Assembly (NCBI GenBank): GCA_016711505.1
Contig: JADJSV010000017.1
Coordinates: 310,001-374,000 of the forward strand
Origin: Bacteroidota bacterium
GTDB taxonomy: Bacteria > Bacteroidota > Bacteroidia > AKYH767-A > 2013-40CM-41-45
Length of the DNA stretch: 64,000 nucleotides
Reading direction: 5' to 3'
Below are positions 39,066 through 46,862 of the stretch, in pieces. Position 1 is the first letter of the stretch; every line of letters starts with the position of its first letter. The translations under genes were made by a program, and so were the position numbers. The notes beneath the pieces were generated by a model. The model was not told the DNA's origin and searched no databases. It was given only the letters and a program-made list of their open reading frames with translations.

Positions 39066-41432
39066 CTAAAATTCCACTCTATAAGCAAGTATAGGAATCA
39101 ACGGGGTCTGATATGAAATCTTTGTCGTTGAAGTTAAAGGATCAAAATATTCACCGGCTACATTTTTATTGCTTGTTGCATTCTGAACATCCAGACTCCA
39201 GGTTACAGTACTTTTCTTCCTGTTTCGTTTTACAGAAATTTTTACATCTGTACGGAAATAGTCTTTCGCTTTTAAACTGTATGATTCCGATTCAATATAT
39301 TTGGTTTCACCGGAGGCAACAGATGCATTGTAATCAATCGGGGTGTTTCTCAATCCACCGGCAACAATAGTCTTAATATTTATACCAACAATTCTATTCC
39401 CAAATCCCGGACCGGTTTTAAAATCTTTTCCTCCGGTGAAGGTTGTTGCATATTGACCATTGAAGCGGGTATTAAACCATTTCCCGGAAAGGGTCTGATA
39501 TTTTGAATCATAGAATGAAGAAGACAAGAGAAAATAAAAATCATTGTGCAGATATTGTTCAATTGTCAGTTCTATACCCTTGTTAACTCCTTTTCCTTTG
39601 TTAACTAATGGATCAGTAACAAAACCATATTCATTATTCAACATTGAAAATGTCTTACTCGCATCAGCATTGACCGGAACATTGAATATTGACTGATAAT
39701 ACCCCTCAATTTTTACATGCATATACTTTGTGATTGTTCTGTCATATCCCACAACAAAATGATGCGACTTAGATATTCCTAAGTCATGATTTGGCATTAC
39801 AATAGTTCCGTCGGAATTGTTTAGCTGCGCAAAGTAAACTCCCAGCGGTTGAACTTGTCCGTGAAGCCCATAGCCAATACTTACTGATTGTTTATCATTC
39901 AAATTATATTTTGCTGACGCACGAGGTTCAATCGAGAAGGTATTATTTTCTGTAAAAGCTAAATAATGTAAACCTGTAACAATTGTAAGTCTTTCTAAAG
40001 GATGAAAATTCCATTGAGCAAATGATTGCAATGTTATAGCTTCACCATTTTGCTTTATCAATGTTTCAATTGAAGTACCGGATTCGTTTCTCCATGACTG
40101 TTCCAGATCGTAAAAATTCATGCTTGCAATTATTCCTGCTTTAATACTGTTCTTTGCATTGATCTTTCTTGTGTAAATTGTATTGAGTGCTACCTTATTC
40201 TGATCATAGCTTTCATTTCCTTCAGGAATTTCTGAATATTCAGAATCGAGTATTGATTGTTCGCCACCTCGATCGGTGCCGGAAGTAATCAGAGTAGACT
40301 TGAGATAACTTTTATCATCCAACATAATGAAATGGGAAAGTCCAACTGCACCCGTATTATATTTATAATTCCAGCTATAGCGGTCAAAATTTGTTTCCCA
40401 TTCTGTTGAATCTTTTTTAGCATCAGAAACCTGATTACTCAATCCACCGAAGCCCCATATTGAAAAATTTCCTGATCTCTTAGTTGGCAGAAATACATTG
40501 AAAGAAAGATCCTGAAATGTTGTCACCGCATCACCTATCGAAACGCCTAATGCACTTATCATTGCTAATGTTGAATACCGATAGTTGATAAGATACGAGC
40601 CATTATAATCTTTTTTGAATGGTCCTTCGATCGCAAAATCAGTTCCTAGCAAACCTGCCTGCAGCGTATATTCAGTCTTCTGATCATTACCCTTACGCAA
40701 TTTCAAATCGAAGACCCCTGACAATGCATTTCCATATTCTGCAGCAAATGCACCTGTGAGAAAATCCGAATTCGTAAGAACCTGAGAACTAAGAATAGAA
40801 ATTCCGCCACCCGAAGTTCCTTCTAAACTAAAATGATTCGGATTAGGAATTTCAACTCCTTCCATCCGCCATTGTAAACTATTTGGAGCATTTCCGCGAA
40901 TTGCAATATTGTTATTCCCATCATCAGTCGATATTACTCCTGCAAATGCAGTTGACATCCGGGCAGGATCATTTACTGCTGCTGCATACTTTTGGGTTTC
41001 TTCAACCGAAAATGTTCTTCCGCTTACCATTGTAAATTCATTTAATGGTTTGTCTTTTTGAATTTCAGCAGTGATAACTACTTCTTTTCCCATGACAATA
41101 TTTTCCTCAAGCGAAACAGAAAGCACAACTTCTTTTCCAGAAGTCACATTTATGTTTGGAAGAATAAATTCTTTATAACCCATAAAAGAGATTTTCAAAG
41201 ATTGCATTCCAACAGGAACATCTGTTAGTTTAAAATTTCCGTTGAGGTCTGTTGCTGTTCCATTGACCGGTGAAGAATTCATCAATACAACACTTGCTCC
41301 GGGAAGAGTTGCCTGGGAGATCTGGTCAGTGATTGTTCCTCTGATGGTTTGAGTAAGTGTTTGAGCTTTCAAAGTAGTTGAACAAAATGTTGCAACAAAC
41401 TGGAGAAATAAAATGTGTGATATGATTTTCAT
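39066..41432 (-). CDS. TonB-dependent receptor with carboxypeptidase-like regulatory domain
   Basis: 788 residues. Signal peptide, then a CarboxypepD_reg-like domain (about 28-115: IRGTITDQISQATLPGASVV...GYKEFILPNI), a plug domain (about 120-235, with NNIAIRGNAPNSLQWRMEGV) and a beta-barrel ending in an aromatic residue (ILAYRVEF). Outer-membrane active transporter or CarboxypepD/plug receptor; no SusD partner is adjacent, so a glycan-import locus is not supported. It is the last gene of a minus-strand block with the DUF2807, STN-repeat, FecR and sigma genes, although palindromic gaps may separate transcripts. Confidence 0.88.
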   Translation of the reverse strand: MKIISHILFLQFVATFCSTTLKAQTLTQTIRGTITDQISQATLPGASVVLMNSSPVNGTATDLNGNFKLTDVPVGMQSLKISFMGYKEFILPNINVTSGKEVVLSVSLEENIVMGKEVVITAEIQKDKPLNEFTMVSGRTFSVEETQKYAAAVNDPARMSTAFAGVISTDDGNNNIAIRGNAPNSLQWRMEGVEIPNPNHFSLEGTSGGGISILSSQVLTNSDFLTGAFAAEYGNALSGVFDLKLRKGNDQKTEYTLQAGLLGTDFAIEGPFKKDYNGSYLINYRYSTLAMISALGVSIGDAVTTFQDLSFNVFLPTKRSGNFSIWGFGGLSNQVSDAKKDSTEWETNFDRYSWNYKYNTGAVGLSHFIMLDDKSYLKSTLITSGTDRGGEQSILDSEYSEIPEGNESYDQNKVALNTIYTRKINAKNSIKAGIIASMNFYDLEQSWRNESGTSIETLIKQNGEAITLQSFAQWNFHPLERLTIVTGLHYLAFTENNTFSIEPRASAKYNLNDKQSVSIGYGLHGQVQPLGVYFAQLNNSDGTIVMPNHDLGISKSHHFVVGYDRTITKYMHVKIEGYYQSIFNVPVNADASKTFSMLNNEYGFVTDPLVNKGKGVNKGIELTIEQYLHNDFYFLLSSSFYDSKYQTLSGKWFNTRFNGQYATTFTGGKDFKTGPGFGNRIVGINIKTIVAGGLRNTPIDYNASVASGETKYIESESYSLKAKDYFRTDVKISVKRNRKKSTVTWSLDVQNATSNKNVAGEYFDPLTSTTKISYQTPLIPILAYRVEF

Positions 41433-41458
41433 TTTTAGTTTTTTTTCTATGACTTAGC

Positions 41459-41520
41459 TATGTTCTAAATGTTCTTTATGCCTGTTTTAAAACATATAGA
41501 ACAAGGTGAACACAAAGAGT
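41459..41520. repeat. Weak palindromic element, class B-like
   Basis: TATGTTCTAAATGTTCTTTA (41459) pairs partly with CATATAGAACAAGGTGAACA (41493). Class B wording. It lies in the leader between the DUF2807 gene and the TonB receptor start. Confidence 0.4.
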
Positions 41521-41529
41521 ACATTAAAT

Positions 41530-42246
41530 TTAGTTATGATGATTAACGTTTCCTGATCCGGAAATATGAGTCTGGACTGAAGGGTATCCGATATAATTAA
41601 TATTTCCACTACCGGAAATTCTTGCAATGAGATTGTCAACTACATTTGTTTCAATTTCACCCGAGCCACTGATTGTTGCTTCATTATTCTGACAGATCAT
41701 AGCATAGCCTTTTATATCGCCCGATCCGCTGATGCGCATTTTTGAATTATCTGAATTACCGCTGAGATATATTTTTCCTGAACCGGAAATAACAGCATCT
41801 AAATCTGATACGTTTCCTGAAAAGTTTATTTTACCTGAACCGGAAACATTCAACTTGACATATGAAGAATTAAATCCTGATGAAGTATGAATATCGCCCG
41901 AACCTCCAATGTTCAGGTATTCAAGCGAAGGAAGATGTATTTCAATTGTTACATTTTCGTCACTTAGAGATTTTCTTGAATCAACTACCAATGTTCCACC
42001 ACGAACGTAAGTATTAATCAATGGATGGTAATTTGAATAAGTGGTTACGATAACCGAAAATGCAGAATCCTGAATTAAATTTACCCTTCCTGCTAACTGC
42101 AAGTCTACACCGTTAAAATTTGTTATGATCCGCTCCTGACTTCTGACAGGTCCTACACCTTCTACTCCACACCATTCCTTTGTGCAAGATGAAAATGAAA
42201 GTGCTAAAATTGAAAATAAAATGATCTTGTTTAATCTATTTTTCAT
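41530..42246 (-). CDS. DUF2807 (head GIN domain) secreted beta-solenoid protein
   Basis: 238 residues from the ATG at 42246, which begins a lipoprotein-like leader (NKIILFSILALSFSSC). The mature part is a GIN/DUF2807 domain: ITNFNGVDLQLAGRVNLIQD, then six or more turns each carrying ISGSG or VSGSG (about every 17-20 residues), typical of a right-handed beta-solenoid. Ends in NVNHHN. In Bacteroidota these proteins are usually periplasmic or surface-exposed; no reaction is known. An in-frame start at 42285 adds 13 residues and is less likely. Confidence 0.88.
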   Translation of the reverse strand: MKNRLNKIILFSILALSFSSCTKEWCGVEGVGPVRSQERIITNFNGVDLQLAGRVNLIQDSAFSVIVTTYSNYHPLINTYVRGGTLVVDSRKSLSDENVTIEIHLPSLEYLNIGGSGDIHTSSGFNSSYVKLNVSGSGKINFSGNVSDLDAVISGSGKIYLSGNSDNSKMRISGSGDIKGYAMICQNNEATISGSGEIETNVVDNLIARISGSGNINYIGYPSVQTHISGSGNVNHHN

Positions 42247-42321
42247 TGTTGTTCTGTATTTATTGGGTTTATATACAGAAGACAATTTAAAAAAGGGTTA
42301 CCCCTATTGATCATACCATTT

Positions 42322-42357
42322 TAACACAAGTTCACTAAATTTTTAGCACAAGAACAC
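42322..42357. repeat. Solitary half-arm of class A palindromic element
   Basis: Starts AACACAAGTTCACTAAAT and continues TTTTAGCACAAGAACACA. Differs at few positions from 13821-13856; no matching inverted arm in the 42247-42426 gap. Confidence 0.6.
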
Positions 42358-42426
42358 ATTTCCAACTTTAAATCAAATGATCTCGCGCTGAGCTAAGCGA
42401 TGCAGCATTAACTTTCAACTCTCACT

Positions 42427-44253
42427 CTAAAAGAATCGCAGAGCAATTTTTCCTCCAACCCACGTTGCGTTTTTGTAATTGCCGGAGGTTGAACTGCTGA
42501 TCAGATTCGCAGGAACGATCTGTTCAAGTACACTATCAAATGTCGGATCTTGTAAATGATAATAAAAGATATTCAAAGATGGGCCGGCTGCAATAGAGAA
42601 ATATTTTGTAAATCGTTTCTCAAAAGTTACATTTAATTTTGTCAGGGGATTAAAATAATTTAATTCATTTCCTTTTAAAGGTTGACTCATTGTCAAATCG
42701 AAATCTACCTGCCATTTCTTTCCCATATTGACCGCTGAACCTAAACCATAGCCAAAGTACCAGACAGCAAGACTATCATTGCTGAATTTCATTCCTGCTT
42801 CTAAAATATTGTAGAATTGACGGACTCCAGTTCGTAAAGCAAGATTTAAAGGGAATGATTCATTGGCCGAAATTTCAAGTTGATGATAACCTTTTCTTAC
42901 AAAACTCAAAAACCCGACAGGCACTCCGGCTACACTATCAGAAAAATTAAAAACTCCAATCTGAGAACCATGTACTCTTGTTCCAAAATTCAGTAATCCT
43001 GAAATCTGCGCACCATAAATATCTCCACTACAAATATTCATTAATCCTGAAACCTGGGCTCCTGTTGATCTGTGTAAAGCTACATTCATCAACCCTGCAG
43101 CTTGTACGGCGTGAACATCTTTCAAATTTATATTCATTAATCCCGCACCTTGAAAACCGGAAGCCGGTTTAAGATTGATATTCATCAGACCCGCAAGTTC
43201 AAGTCCCTTAACAGTGTCGCCATTGATATTCATCAATCCGGCTAGCTCAGCTCCTTTCACTGTATTAAGGTTTGTGTTGAACAATCCGGCAGCCTGAACT
43301 CCTTCAACATGTCCGCCAACAACATTAAATAATCCTGCTAACTGCACATGTTTTACTGAATCGCGATCAATATTGAACAATCCTGCCGCTTCAAGTTTTC
43401 GGGTTCCCATTGAATATCCGCCTAATACATTCAGAGAATAATCGTTGACAGTATTTCCACTTAACCGCAAATTACTTCCGATAAAAGGTAAAAATGAGAC
43501 CTGAAATTTTCTGTAAATAGTATCCTTGATATTTTTTGTATGAATCTCCTCTTCCTTGTTCAAAAACATATTTACAAAAGACATTTGATCAACACGCATC
43601 AGGCTATCCTGATCAAAATTGTTGTTTGAAGCAATGCTTTGTTCCGGTAAGTTCTCCGGATAAATTGTTACATTAATATGTGAGGTACCTGCTTGCTTTA
43701 CGTAATAGATCGTGTCCTTATAATTTGCTTTATTGATATTCAATAAAAGCTCTTCACCAACATCTTTTTTATCAACTTTCAAAGTGAAGTAGCCATAATT
43801 ATTTGTTATCGCTGAAACGCGGGTCTTCTTTTCAAACACACTTACCTCCTTGATCTGATCTCCGTTTTTTCCGTCAACTATATATCCTGTTATCAAAAAA
43901 TAAATTGGCTCTTCCTGAGTTTTCTTAGTATTTGTCCTTACCAGAATTATGTGATTGCCTTTTTGTTTATATGCAACCTGGCCTTCAAAGATCTGATTCA
44001 AGACCTGGCGGACAGGTTTAGAAACAACATTAATAGAAACAGGTTTCATTCCAGAAACAACTAAAGGGGCATACGAAAAAGTGAACCCGCCTTGTTGCGA
44101 AATCATTTTCAGAACGGCCTCCACATTCTCAGTATTTGCATTGATCGTAACTTTCTTTTCCAGGAAAGGAATACTTTTTTGTGAAAAGACAAATGTGCTG
44201 TCACAGAAAATTAACAATGAAAAAATTAAAATCTTAAATCTACTTGCAGTCAT
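42427..44253 (-). CDS. STN-domain protein with CarboxypepD-like domain and 16-residue LA_2272-type surface repeats
   Basis: 608 residues. Signal peptide, then an STN (secretin/TonB short N-terminal) domain about 30-105 (VTINANTENVEAVLKMISQQ...VRQVLNQIFEG), a CarboxypepD_reg-like domain about 117-205, and then about eleven repeats with a period of exactly 16 residues in most copies (AGLFNIDRDSVKHVQL, AGLMNINGDTVKGLEL, AGLMNINLKPASGFQG and so on), as in LA_2272 surface-repeat proteins. The C-terminal about 180 residues look beta-rich and end in aromatic residues (KIALRFF). No plug or TonB-receptor barrel is seen. Its start overlaps the end of the fecR-like gene by 14 bases, so it is probably the signal-sensing outer component of that sigma system. 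Confidence 0.82.
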   Translation of the reverse strand: MTASRFKILIFSLLIFCDSTFVFSQKSIPFLEKKVTINANTENVEAVLKMISQQGGFTFSYAPLVVSGMKPVSINVVSKPVRQVLNQIFEGQVAYKQKGNHIILVRTNTKKTQEEPIYFLITGYIVDGKNGDQIKEVSVFEKKTRVSAITNNYGYFTLKVDKKDVGEELLLNINKANYKDTIYYVKQAGTSHINVTIYPENLPEQSIASNNNFDQDSLMRVDQMSFVNMFLNKEEEIHTKNIKDTIYRKFQVSFLPFIGSNLRLSGNTVNDYSLNVLGGYSMGTRKLEAAGLFNIDRDSVKHVQLAGLFNVVGGHVEGVQAAGLFNTNLNTVKGAELAGLMNINGDTVKGLELAGLMNINLKPASGFQGAGLMNINLKDVHAVQAAGLMNVALHRSTGAQVSGLMNICSGDIYGAQISGLLNFGTRVHGSQIGVFNFSDSVAGVPVGFLSFVRKGYHQLEISANESFPLNLALRTGVRQFYNILEAGMKFSNDSLAVWYFGYGLGSAVNMGKKWQVDFDLTMSQPLKGNELNYFNPLTKLNVTFEKRFTKYFSIAAGPSLNIFYYHLQDPTFDSVLEQIVPANLISSSTSGNYKNATWVGGKIALRFF

Positions 44254-45250
44254 TTCCTGATAAAATTATCTGTTCATTTGATTTTTTAATCTCAAGTCCT
44301 AATGTTTCTGCAATTACAGTTGCAATATCATCGATCGCTTCATTGTCAAATGTGACTGTGATCCTGCACGAATCCAGCTTATGATTCTCAATCGTTAGCT
44401 GTGAATCATACACATCATTCAAAACATCAACTACTGTTTTCAATTCTGCATTCTCAAAAACAAATACCCGATCAGCATATGCAGAAATATTTTCTTCAAC
44501 ACTTTCCTTTTTAGAAACTATTTTAGTTTTCACATTATATGTTGCTTCTTCGCCTGCCACGAGATTAAATACCTGTCCTGTGAGCGTAGTAATTTTAACC
44601 TCACCGGACACAACAGAAATTATTGCAATACCAGTATTCTCTTTTGCCTGCACATTGAAGCTTGTCCCTACATCTTCTATCTTCAGGTCAGCAGCCTCGA
44701 TCAGAAAAGGGTTTTTCTCATCGTGTACTACATCAAAAAATGCTTCTCCCTTCAACTTCACAATTCTCTTTCTTGAAAAATGATCTGTAGAATAGGCTAA
44801 AGTTGTATTTTTATTCAGTGTAACTGTGCTCCCATCGGGTAATTTCTCTTTTCGGATCACATTATCAGATTTAATTTCAGCAAGTTTATCTTCTGCCGGA
44901 AGCGTCAGAAAGAAAGCCAGCATTCCCAATCCGGCAACAATCAGAATGCTTGCAGCAATTCTGATAAAATTAATTCGGGAAGTAGCAGGTTTGATTGAAA
45001 TTATTTTTCCTTGTTCAGGTTGAATTGATATTGTATTCTTTAATTTCATCCAGGCAGCATCAGTATCTACAGGAATAACATTGCGCAAAGAAGATGAATT
45101 ATTATAAAGTTTTTCCATCTGCGAAAATTCGATTTCATTTTCAGATGAAAGTTTCCGCCATTCGTTTAACAAAACGAGGTCAGCAGCATCTGCTTCGCCG
45201 GCGAGATACTTTGCAATTAAGACTTCTATATTTTCAAATCTGCTATCCAC
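44240..45250 (-). CDS. FecR family anti-sigma factor / sensor
   Basis: 336 residues. N-terminal cytoplasmic sigma-binding part with IAKYLAGEADAADLVLLNEWRK, one transmembrane segment about 93-115 (IRIAASILIVAGLGMLAFFL), a FecR domain (RKEKLPDGSTVTLNKNTTLA...LKGEAFFDVVHDEKNPFLIEA) and a DUF4974-like C-terminal domain (FENAELKTVVDVLNDVYDSQ). Transmits an outer-membrane signal to its sigma factor. It starts three bases after the sigma gene ends and overlaps the STN-repeat gene, so the three form one operon. RseP (15.6 kb) is the kind of protease that could act on it. Confidence 0.93.
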   Translation of the reverse strand: MDSRFENIEVLIAKYLAGEADAADLVLLNEWRKLSSENEIEFSQMEKLYNNSSSLRNVIPVDTDAAWMKLKNTISIQPEQGKIISIKPATSRINFIRIAASILIVAGLGMLAFFLTLPAEDKLAEIKSDNVIRKEKLPDGSTVTLNKNTTLAYSTDHFSRKRIVKLKGEAFFDVVHDEKNPFLIEAADLKIEDVGTSFNVQAKENTGIAIISVVSGEVKITTLTGQVFNLVAGEEATYNVKTKIVSKKESVEENISAYADRVFVFENAELKTVVDVLNDVYDSQLTIENHKLDSCRITVTFDNEAIDDIATVIAETLGLEIKKSNEQIILSGNDCK

Positions 45251-45253
45251 CTA

Positions 45254-45829
45254 TCAACAAATATATAATGAAACGAATAATAACCATACGACCAGATAAT
45301 CCTTCAATCGCTCACGCATAATTTTCAATGCCTTTCCCATGTGATTCTCGACTGTTTTGACAGAGATGCCTAATTGTTCAGCGATCTCAGAATATTTTAA
45401 TTCTTCAAAACGACTTAGTTTAAAAACCAATCGACATTGTTCCGGTAAACTTTCAATTGCAACCTGAATCTGACTTTGCAATTCATTGTGAAAAGTAGTC
45501 TCTGTTGCAGGTTCTGATTGTTGGGCAAGGGCAGTAACTTCTTCAGCATGCATCTGCCGCACTTTTGAATGCTTGATCTTATTCAGACAAGTATTCCTTA
45601 CAGATCGAAACAAATAAGACTGAACCGAAGAAGTTATTTCCATTTTTTCGCGTTTTTCCCAAAGCTGAACGAACATTTGCTGAACCACTTCTTCCGATTC
45701 ATCAAGATCGTTCAAAATGGTATTGGCATAATTGCATAAGCGCTGATAATAGGTCCGGAAAAGCGTTTCCATCGCTTTTTCGTCGCCATTTTGCAAAGCC
45801 AGTACAATTTCTGTTTCGTTTGAAAACAC
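45254..45829 (-). CDS. RNA polymerase ECF-type sigma-70 factor
   Basis: 191 residues. Region 2 (FRTYYQRLCNYANTILNDLDESEEVVQQMFVQLWEKRE, spanning positions about 24-60) and region 4 (ESLPEQCRLVFKLSRFEELKYSEIAEQLGISVKTVENHM, about 130-170) are clear. A short hydrophobic tail (LVVWLLFVSLYIC) is usual for this Bacteroidota subgroup. Partner of the downstream FecR protein; directs transcription of surface genes, likely including its own operon. Confidence 0.95.
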   Translation of the reverse strand: MFSNETEIVLALQNGDEKAMETLFRTYYQRLCNYANTILNDLDESEEVVQQMFVQLWEKREKMEITSSVQSYLFRSVRNTCLNKIKHSKVRQMHAEEVTALAQQSEPATETTFHNELQSQIQVAIESLPEQCRLVFKLSRFEELKYSEIAEQLGISVKTVENHMGKALKIMRERLKDYLVVWLLFVSLYIC

Positions 45830-45938
45830 CGCTACTCAATTTGGCGGCAATTTACAAATGCTTTGTGGATATAAGACAACTGAAAAAAGAGTTACCCCTA
45901 TTCTACCTGTTAAAAAATAATTTATTCGCATTTTATCA

Positions 45939-45946
45939 TATTTTTG
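45939..45946 (+). promoter_or_regulatory. Predicted -7 promoter box of the metal-sensing AraC gene
   Basis: TATTTTTG matches TAnnTTTG, 25 bases before the ATG at 45972. Confidence 0.4.
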
Positions 45947-45971
45947 TATTTCATACCAATAGAAATACTCA

Positions 45972-46550
45972 ATGTCCCAGCCGCAGAAACAAACATTATA
46001 CATAAAAAACATGGTTTGCCAGAGATGCGTCTCTTCTGTTACGGGTATTTTCAAAAAACTTAACATCCCATTTGAAAAAATATCACTTGGCGAAGTTGAC
46101 ATATTAGACAGACCCGAGGCATCTGTTGTTGAAAAACTAAAAACTGAATTAAATAATACCGGATTTGAACTGATTGAAATGCGGGTGAATAAGATTGTTG
46201 AGAATATAAAACAACTTGCAATGGATTACCTGAATATTTCTACTGAGAAATCAGGTAAAAAACTATCAGAATTTATTACAGATAAAATTGCCTACGAATA
46301 CAGTTACCTGAGCGACCTTTTTTCATCCATTGAAGGCAAAACAATTGAGCAGTTTTTTATAAATCAAAGAATTGAAAAAGTAAAGGAATTGATTGTTTAC
46401 GATCAACTTTCTCTGACTGAGATCGCTTATCAGACCGGCTTCAGTAGTGTGCATCACTTATCATCGCAATTCAAAAAAGTGACAGGATTGACGCCTTCTC
46501 ATTTTAAGAAGATCGGAGCAGAGCGCAGGAAGTCTATTGATACCTTGTAG
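45972..46550 (+). CDS. AraC-family regulator with N-terminal heavy-metal-binding-like domain
   Basis: 192 residues. Residues about 8-75 look like a heavy-metal-associated (HMA) ferredoxin-like fold with a CxxC motif, YIKNMVCQRCVSSVTGIFKK, and an HMA-style end GFELIEMRV. A helical linker leads to a C-terminal AraC HTH domain (about 95-185): IEQFFINQRIEKVKELIVYD, LSLTEIAYQTGFSSVHHLSS, FKKVTGLTPSHFKK. So a metal, most likely Cu(I), could be bound directly by the regulator. Its position before a metallothionein-like gene and a multicopper oxidase supports copper as signal; this is inference. Divergent from the sigma-factor gene. Confidence 0.85.
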   Translation: MSQPQKQTLYIKNMVCQRCVSSVTGIFKKLNIPFEKISLGEVDILDRPEASVVEKLKTELNNTGFELIEMRVNKIVENIKQLAMDYLNISTEKSGKKLSEFITDKIAYEYSYLSDLFSSIEGKTIEQFFINQRIEKVKELIVYDQLSLTEIAYQTGFSSVHHLSSQFKKVTGLTPSHFKKIGAERRKSIDTL

Positions 46551-46621
46551 AAAAAAGCAGATTCCAAAAATTATATACATTTTCCCCTTTTTTACATAAA
46601 ACCCGAAGTGGTCTGTTGCCA

Positions 46622-46629
46622 TACATTTG
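46622..46629 (+). promoter_or_regulatory. Predicted -7 promoter box of the metallothionein-like gene
   Basis: TACATTTG matches TAnnTTTG exactly; ATG at 46664 leaves a leader of about 28 bases. No good TTTG -33 box, as expected if an activator such as the upstream AraC protein is needed. Confidence 0.45.
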
Positions 46630-46663
46630 TATCATTAATTAAACAATTAAAAAAACAAAAGTT

Positions 46664-46783
46664 ATGGAAACATCAATTAAAACAAACGGATGCAGCAACG
46701 GTGCTTGCTCAAACGGATCTTGTACTTGTGGAAATGAATGTACATGTGTAGGATGTAATTGCGGCTGTTCAATGGGCGCATGA
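46664..46783 (+). CDS. Metallothionein-like cysteine-rich protein, 39 residues
   Basis: METSIKTNGCSNGACSNG opens the protein, followed by SCTCGNECTCVGCNCGCSMG and Ala-stop. Nine cysteines (10, 15, 20, 22, 26, 28, 31, 33, 35) in CxC and CxxC spacing with no His, no aromatic residue and no hydrophobic core: a thiolate metal-cluster composition. Too short for ordinary gene calls, but it has a good -7 box upstream and a terminator-like hairpin downstream. Flanked by a CxxC-bearing AraC regulator and a multicopper oxidase, it is most simply a cytosolic Cu(I) buffer. It does not match the SmtA or MymT sequences I remember. Confidence 0.8.
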   Translation: METSIKTNGCSNGACSNGSCTCGNECTCVGCNCGCSMGA

Positions 46784-46789
46784 TCAATT

Positions 46790-46826
46790 CGGAGAGGTTT
46801 GAAAAGATCTCTCCGTTATTTCTTTT
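46790..46826 (+). terminator. Hairpin plus T-rich tail after the metallothionein-like gene
   Basis: CGGAGAG (46790-46796) pairs with CTCTCCG (46809-46815), followed by TTATTTCTTTT. A weak intrinsic terminator or processing site that could give more metallothionein message than downstream oxidase message. Confidence 0.55.
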
Positions 46827-46862
46827 AAACAAATCAAAAACACATATAAAATTACAACACAA

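Noticed and set aside
39066..41432. Polysaccharide-utilisation locus around the TonB receptor.
   Set aside because: No SusD-like or glycoside hydrolase gene is adjacent.
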